A stretch of DNA of 64,000 nucleotides from the NCBI RefSeq assembly GCF_026278345.1, contig NZ_CP111085.1, positions 2,726,001-2,790,000 of the forward strand, in the 5' to 3' direction. The first letter of the stretch is position 1. Every line of letters starts with the position of its first letter. The notes beneath the pieces were generated by a model. That model searched no databases and had not been told where the DNA came from. It was given only the letters and a program-made list of their open reading frames with translations. The position numbers and the translations under genes are program-made. Source of the DNA: Tellurirhabdus rosea. Lineage in GTDB: Bacteria; Bacteroidota; Bacteroidia; Cytophagales; Spirosomataceae. Shown one piece after another: positions 59,880 through 64,000 of the stretch.

Positions 59880-60400
59880 AAAGCGCAGAAATCAGGGGCA
59901 AAGTGGCTGAAATGTGGATAAGCTCCGGCTATTTGTCCACCTGCCTTAAAAAAAGGTCAATGTAAAATAAAAAATACACAAGAATCGTGTGGATAACTAG
60001 GTTGATAAATGCGTTATCTGTGTGGATAACTGCAGACTTGAAGGGGAACAACTTGTGGACAGTTCGGATCGGAATGTGGATTTAATTTTTCCACATGTGG
60101 ATAAGTGTAAAAGTCTGTTCTTTTCCACAAGTTTTGGGGTAGTTATTCCACACGTGGAAAAGTGGAAAATTCGTCCTGTGGAAATGTGTACAAAATAGAA
60201 GGTTATCAACAAAGTGATGTGGACAAAACTGTAATATACTGTTTATCAGAGTTTTGAATGTTGACAACTCTAAGCCTCCTGTGGATAAATAACAAAAACT
60301 ATCCACATTTAACTTAGTTAGACGTTAATAACTTTGTTATCCACATATCCACAGTGCAGAACCACCTAATAGTTATATTTAAAAAAAGAAAAAAGAATAA
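59880..60400. other. Probable chromosomal replication origin (oriC)
   Basis: A gene-free AT-rich stretch of about 520 bp with six perfect DnaA boxes: TGTGGATAA at 59913, 59988, 60021, 60096 and 60280, and TTATCCACA at 60337. Many one-mismatch boxes add to these (near 60075, 60203, 60218, 60299, 60345), as do several TTCCACA-type words. A-rich tracts at about 59945-59985 and 60368-60402 could be unwinding elements. mnmG is 2.6 kb away and a parS-like site 4.5 kb away. No dnaA gene is in the window. Confidence 0.82.
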
Positions 60401-60402
60401 TA

Positions 60403-62202
60403 ATGAAGAGGTATCTAGGTGTGTTGATAACTCTGCTTTGTCTGTGGACAGGGGCAGCAGCTCAGGACAGTCAGGAACTGGCCGATGAGTATTTTAAGAA
60501 AGGCGAGTTCGACAAAGCGCTGACCATGTACCAGAAGTTGTTGAAGACGGAAGCGTCGGGTCCGGTGCTGGCGAGGTACGTTCAAAGTGCCATGCGCCTC
60601 AACCGGATCGAGGAAGCGGAGAAGACCCTGAAGCGCCTCTCGAAATCAGATTCAAAAAATCCGCAGGTCTGGATGCAGTCGGGTGTTCTGGAAGAAAGCC
60701 GGCGGGATTCGGTCAAAGCGGCTGAATACTTCGACAAGGCGTTGTCGGTATCCGGCAACTCGGTGGCGGCGCTTACTCAACTGGCGCAGAACTTTGCCGA
60801 CGAAGGGAAAAACACCTGGGCTATCAAAACTTTGCGGAAAGCACGCGACGTTTCGCGGGAGCCTAATTCGTTCGCGGGTGAGCTGGCTAGGCTCTACGGC
60901 GCCGCCGGGCAAAAGGAAAACATGATCGATGAACTGCTCCGTTGGGGCTTATCACCGGCTAATCGGGAAAATGTGCAGGCTATGCTCCAGGACAACCTGA
61001 AGGAAGCCGACCAGAAGATGCTGGAATCGGTCCTGTACCGAAAAGTGCAGGAAAATCCGAACGAGATGTTTTTCACGGAGATGCTCGTCTGGTACTTAAC
61101 GCAAAAAAAAGAATTCTATAAAGCGTTTATTCAGGAAAGGGCGCTGGACAAGCGCATGAAGCTGACCGGCGTTCGGGTGTACGACCTGGCGGCCGTTGCG
61201 CTTCAGAACAAAGATTACAAAAATGCGGCGGCCATGTTTGAGTACGTAGCCAAGGAATACCCACAGGGCCAGCTGTATCCCTTTGCCAAACGGATGGTGA
61301 TCAAAGCCCGGGAAGAACAGGTTAAAACCACATACCCTGTGGATAAACTTGAAATCCGGAAGCTGATTGCCGATTACCAGCGACTGTTGCAGGAGATGGG
61401 GCAGAACACCCGGACCCTGGAAGCGCTGCGCAGCACGGCAAACCTCTATGCCTTTCAGCTGGACGAAAAAGATACCGCGCTCACGATTCTCGACCAGGCG
61501 GTTAAAGTCGGGCAGGCGGACAAAAACTTCACCGACCGCTGTAAACTGGACATGGGGGATATCTACCTCCTGAAAAGCGAGCCCTGGGAGGCGACGCTGC
61601 TTTATTCGCAGGTGGAAAAATCGCAGAAAGAAGAACAACTGGGGCATGACGCCAAACTCCGGAACGCCCGGCTGCACTACTTCAAAGGCGAGTTTGAACT
61701 GGCCAAGGAGATTCTGGACATCCTGAAAATGGCCACCTCCCGCGAAATTGCCAATGACGCCAATTCGCTAAGCCTGCTGATTATGGACAACACCGGTTTG
61801 GACAGCTCCGAAACGGCCATGAAGGAGTTTGCTTCGGTCGAACTGATGATGTTTCAGAACAAGGTGAATGAGGCCGCTGTTGAACTGAGTAAGCTGTACG
61901 AAAAATATAAATCCCACAGTCTGGCGGACAATATTCTCTGGCTGCGGGCTAATACCCTTCTCAAACAAAGCCAGGTAGACGAAGCACTGAAAGATCTCGA
62001 AAAGATCAATGCGGATTATTCCACGGACGTACTGGGCGACGATGCGCTGTTTCTGACGGCCAAAGTGTACGAGGACAACAAAAAAGACAAGGAGAAGGCG
62101 ATGGAGTTGTACACCCAGCTTTTGCAGAAATACCCCGGAAGTATTTTCGGAGCCGAATCCCGCAAGCGGTTCAGAACCCTGCGGGGAGATACGATCAACT
62201 GA
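60403..62202 (+). CDS. Exported tetratricopeptide repeat protein next to oriC
   Basis: 599 residues. Signal peptide (about 1-20, ending Ala-Ala-Ala-Gln) then TPR-type helical pairs throughout: A-D-E-Y-F-K-K-G-E-F-D-K-A-L-T-M-Y-Q-K-L (about 26-45), and again D-D-A-L-F-L-T-A-K-V-Y-E-D-N-K-K near the end. A protein-binding role in the periplasm is likely. It starts directly after the origin block and carries one further perfect DnaA box inside (61338). A strong terminator follows. Confidence 0.87.
   Translation: MKRYLGVLITLLCLWTGAAAQDSQELADEYFKKGEFDKALTMYQKLLKTEASGPVLARYVQSAMRLNRIEEAEKTLKRLSKSDSKNPQVWMQSGVLEESRRDSVKAAEYFDKALSVSGNSVAALTQLAQNFADEGKNTWAIKTLRKARDVSREPNSFAGELARLYGAAGQKENMIDELLRWGLSPANRENVQAMLQDNLKEADQKMLESVLYRKVQENPNEMFFTEMLVWYLTQKKEFYKAFIQERALDKRMKLTGVRVYDLAAVALQNKDYKNAAAMFEYVAKEYPQGQLYPFAKRMVIKAREEQVKTTYPVDKLEIRKLIADYQRLLQEMGQNTRTLEALRSTANLYAFQLDEKDTALTILDQAVKVGQADKNFTDRCKLDMGDIYLLKSEPWEATLLYSQVEKSQKEEQLGHDAKLRNARLHYFKGEFELAKEILDILKMATSREIANDANSLSLLIMDNTGLDSSETAMKEFASVELMMFQNKVNEAAVELSKLYEKYKSHSLADNILWLRANTLLKQSQVDEALKDLEKINADYSTDVLGDDALFLTAKVYEDNKKDKEKAMELYTQLLQKYPGSIFGAESRKRFRTLRGDTIN
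61338..61346 (+). promoter_or_regulatory. DnaA box within the TPR gene
   Basis: A perfect TGTGGATAA inside coding sequence, 1 kb from the origin block. It may be an outlying box of the origin. Confidence 0.5.
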
Positions 62203-62221
62203 GTACCGTTTGCTTTTCAGT

Positions 62222-62253
62222 GGAAAACCGCTCCGGACCCGGAGCGGTTTTCC
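62222..62253. terminator. Bidirectional terminator between the TPR gene and thrC
   Basis: GGAAAACCGCTCC and GGAGCGGTTTTCC form a perfect 13-bp stem with a 6-nt loop, with T-rich arms on both strands. Confidence 0.85.
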
Positions 62254-62272
62254 ACATTTAGAGGGAGTTCGG

Positions 62273-62281
62273 TGTGGATAA
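62273..62281 (+). promoter_or_regulatory. DnaA box at the thrC 3' end
   Basis: A perfect TGTGGATAA just before the thrC stop codon, 1.9 kb from the origin block. Confidence 0.5.
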
Positions 62282-62282
62282 C

Positions 62283-63590
62283 TTACACCGTCGCCGGCAT
62301 CAGATACTCCTTCAGGGCTTCAAAATTAGCCGGAATGCGAATGCTTTGTTTTTCACGGTTCATGAGAACTGCCAGCGCTTCCGGAACGTCAACCGGATGC
62401 TCAATCACGGATTCCACCAGTTCCTTAAACTTGGCCGGATGCGCCGTCGCCAGCGTTATTCCACAGGTATCCGGGTTTTGCTGTTGATAACTCTGCAAAC
62501 CAAGGTAGCCCACGGCGGTATGCGGACACATCACGTAGCCATACTGTTGATAAACCTGGCGCATGGCGTTTCGGGTGGCTTCGTCATCAAACCAGTAGCC
62601 GGTTACCTGCTCGGTCAGGCGGTCATAATCCTCGTCAAACAGGTGAGTAAGCCGAACAAAATTGCTGGGATTGCCCACATCCATCGCGTTGGAAATTGTA
62701 CTGATCGAAGGATGGGGGCTAAAGTCGCCCGTGGAGAGGTAAGAGGGAACGACATGATTCCGGTTGGTGGCCGCTACGAACTGCTGGACAGGCAGCCCCA
62801 TCCGGTGTACGAGAACGCCGGCGCTCAGATTACCAAAATTTCCGCTGGGTGTGGAAAAGACGACTGGTTTTCCACAGTCCTTTACCTGTCCAAATGCCCG
62901 CACGTAGTAGAATCCCTGCGGAATCAGACGAAAGATGTTGATCGAGTTGGCAGAAGCCAGATTGTACGCCGCATTCAGATCTTCATCTGCAAAAGCGGCC
63001 TTGACCATCGCCTGACAGTCGTCGAATGACCCGTCTACTTCCAGCGCCGTAATGTTCTGTCCAAGCGTGGTCAATTGCTTTTCCTGCAATTCGCTCACCC
63101 GTCCGGAGGGATACAAAATGGTCACCTTCACACCCTTCACACCCAGAAAGCCCATCGCCACCGCTCCGCCGGTATCCCCGGAAGTAGCCACAAGGATATG
63201 GATTTCACGATCCGAACGTTCCAGAAAATAGCCCATCATAGCCGCCATGTAGCGGGCACCGACATCCTTGAATGCCTGGGACGGACCGTGAAAAAGCTCC
63301 AGAACGGCGGTTTTACCATCTTCCAGAAAAACAACCGGGGTATCAAACGGAAACGCCTGATCAACGAGTGACTTCAGCCGGTCGGCCGGGATCTCGCTAC
63401 CAAACAATTCCAAGCTGATCGCATAAGCGATTTCGGCCAGAGACCCGTCCGAGATTCGATTGAAAAAGTCCGGACCCAGTTCCGGCAGCCGAACCGGCAT
63501 ATATAACCCTTTGTCCAGCGGCATGCTTCGAAGCAAAGCTTCTTCCATGTCCACCGTAAATGTTGTATTCCGAGTGCTGTAAAATTTCAT
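62283..63590 (-). CDS. thrC: Threonine synthase
   Basis: 435 residues from the ATG at 63590. PLP enzyme that makes threonine from O-phosphohomoserine, the last step of the pathway. The cofactor Lys is Lys108 in G-P-S-Q-A-F-K-D-V-G-A-R-Y; the phosphate-binding segment A-T-S-G-D-T-G-G-A-V-A (about 137) and T-P-S-G-N-F-G-N (about 245) are also present. N-terminal R-N-T-T-F-T-V is typical of this clade. Divergent from pruA with a 170-bp spacer; no thrA/thrB here. Confidence 0.95.
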   Translation of the reverse strand: MKFYSTRNTTFTVDMEEALLRSMPLDKGLYMPVRLPELGPDFFNRISDGSLAEIAYAISLELFGSEIPADRLKSLVDQAFPFDTPVVFLEDGKTAVLELFHGPSQAFKDVGARYMAAMMGYFLERSDREIHILVATSGDTGGAVAMGFLGVKGVKVTILYPSGRVSELQEKQLTTLGQNITALEVDGSFDDCQAMVKAAFADEDLNAAYNLASANSINIFRLIPQGFYYVRAFGQVKDCGKPVVFSTPSGNFGNLSAGVLVHRMGLPVQQFVAATNRNHVVPSYLSTGDFSPHPSISTISNAMDVGNPSNFVRLTHLFDEDYDRLTEQVTGYWFDDEATRNAMRQVYQQYGYVMCPHTAVGYLGLQSYQQQNPDTCGITLATAHPAKFKELVESVIEHPVDVPEALAVLMNREKQSIRIPANFEALKEYLMPATV

Positions 63591-63760
63591 ATTTCGAAAT
63601 AAAAGTTGTTGCAAGTTAAGAATATAAAAACAAACTACCGGCGGTTGTTAACGATTTCATAATGGACAATTAGCCGTATCCTGATAAGCCCGCTGCAAAA
63701 CGAACGCGGTTCATCCATATTTCGTTAACTTAGCGGTTCGTCAAAAACTAAAATCAAATT

Positions 63761-64000
63761 ATGTCAGTAGGCTTTTTTCAGGTTCCGTTTCCGCAAAACG
63801 AGCCGGTTAAAGAATATCGGCCGGGTTCGCCGGAACGCGCCAGCTTAAAAGCGGCCTTGGCTGAAGCAACGTCAACGGTACGCGACATTCCGATGTACAT
63901 TGGCGGAGAGGAGGTTCGCACCGAAACGAAAAATCCCATCGTTGCTCCTCATAATCACCAGCAGGTACTTGCCTATTACCACGAAGGCGACGCACAGCAC
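63761..64000 (+). CDS. pruA: 1-pyrroline-5-carboxylate dehydrogenase, N-terminal part
   Basis: 80 codons before the window ends; the full protein would be about 540 residues. N-E-P-V-K-E-Y-R-P-G-S-P-E-R-A (13-27) and I-P-M-Y-I-G-G-E-E-V-R-T (about 44-55) are the conserved start of the PruA/ALDH4 group, which oxidises glutamate semialdehyde to glutamate in proline breakdown. A near -7 box (TAACTTAG, 63726-63733, one mismatch) lies 28 bp before the ATG. Confidence 0.85.
   Translation, partial: MSVGFFQVPFPQNEPVKEYRPGSPERASLKAALAEATSTVRDIPMYIGGEEVRTETKNPIVAPHNHQQVLAYYHEGDAQH

Overview
The window looks like chromosomal DNA of a member of the Bacteroidota, order Cytophagales, most likely the Spirosoma/Larkinella/Rudanella group. 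The reasons are a GldJ-type gliding lipoprotein, GT3 glycogen synthase, DUF4175, DUF349, DUF983 and DUF2795 proteins, a Thermus-type isocitrate dehydrogenase, upstream boxes matching the Bacteroidota -7 promoter motif TAnnTTTG, and moderately high GC with AT-rich spacers. The assignment is by family recognition, not by a search. No rRNA, tRNA, CRISPR array or intact insertion sequence was seen.

Layout. 0-7 kb: TPR protein, sugar isomerase-like enzyme, AlbA_2 protein, carotenoid hydroxylase, DUF2795, DUF6671 and isocitrate dehydrogenase. 7-13.9 kb: TetR regulator, CutC, sodium/solute symporter, PurU, glycogen synthase, DUF983. 13.8-16.3 kb: a decaying accessory patch (a lipoprotein pseudogene with several disruptions, one intact small membrane protein and a frameshifted paralogue). 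16.3-29 kb: Crp/Fnr regulator, Rof-like protein, DUF349, EttA, class IV aminotransferase, GT4, isoaspartyl peptidase, KdsC, AGE-type epimerase, an SDR/AraC pair, DUF2520. 28.5-32 kb: a three-gene glycosyltransferase cluster. 32-45.6 kb: PhyH, LpdA, RF2 with its programmed frameshift, hydrolases, a Cys/Met PLP enzyme, a TPP-riboswitch-controlled TonB receptor, an Mhq-like detoxification set and a barnase/barstar pair. 45.7-59.8 kb: a plus-strand run of Mfd, GldJ, DUF4175, MnmG, a methyltransferase and an Ig-like lipoprotein, with ComF on the minus strand. 59.8-60.4 kb: a gene-free AT-rich block packed with DnaA boxes, the probable chromosome origin, followed by a TPR protein, ThrC and the start of PruA. 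A near-consensus parS site sits just upstream of mnmG, 4.5 kb from this block.

Two things stand out beyond ordinary genes. First, many intergenic spacers are filled by long hairpins (stems of 19-41 bp, several perfect). Five of them share an apex motif GCTYCGCYT while their stem sequences differ. They often lie exactly between stop codons, sometimes containing one. Second, besides the probable oriC, three perfect DnaA boxes occur at exact 21-bp spacing inside a membrane glycosyltransferase gene at 31.84 kb. Both were found by reading the sequence and need genome-wide searches to judge.
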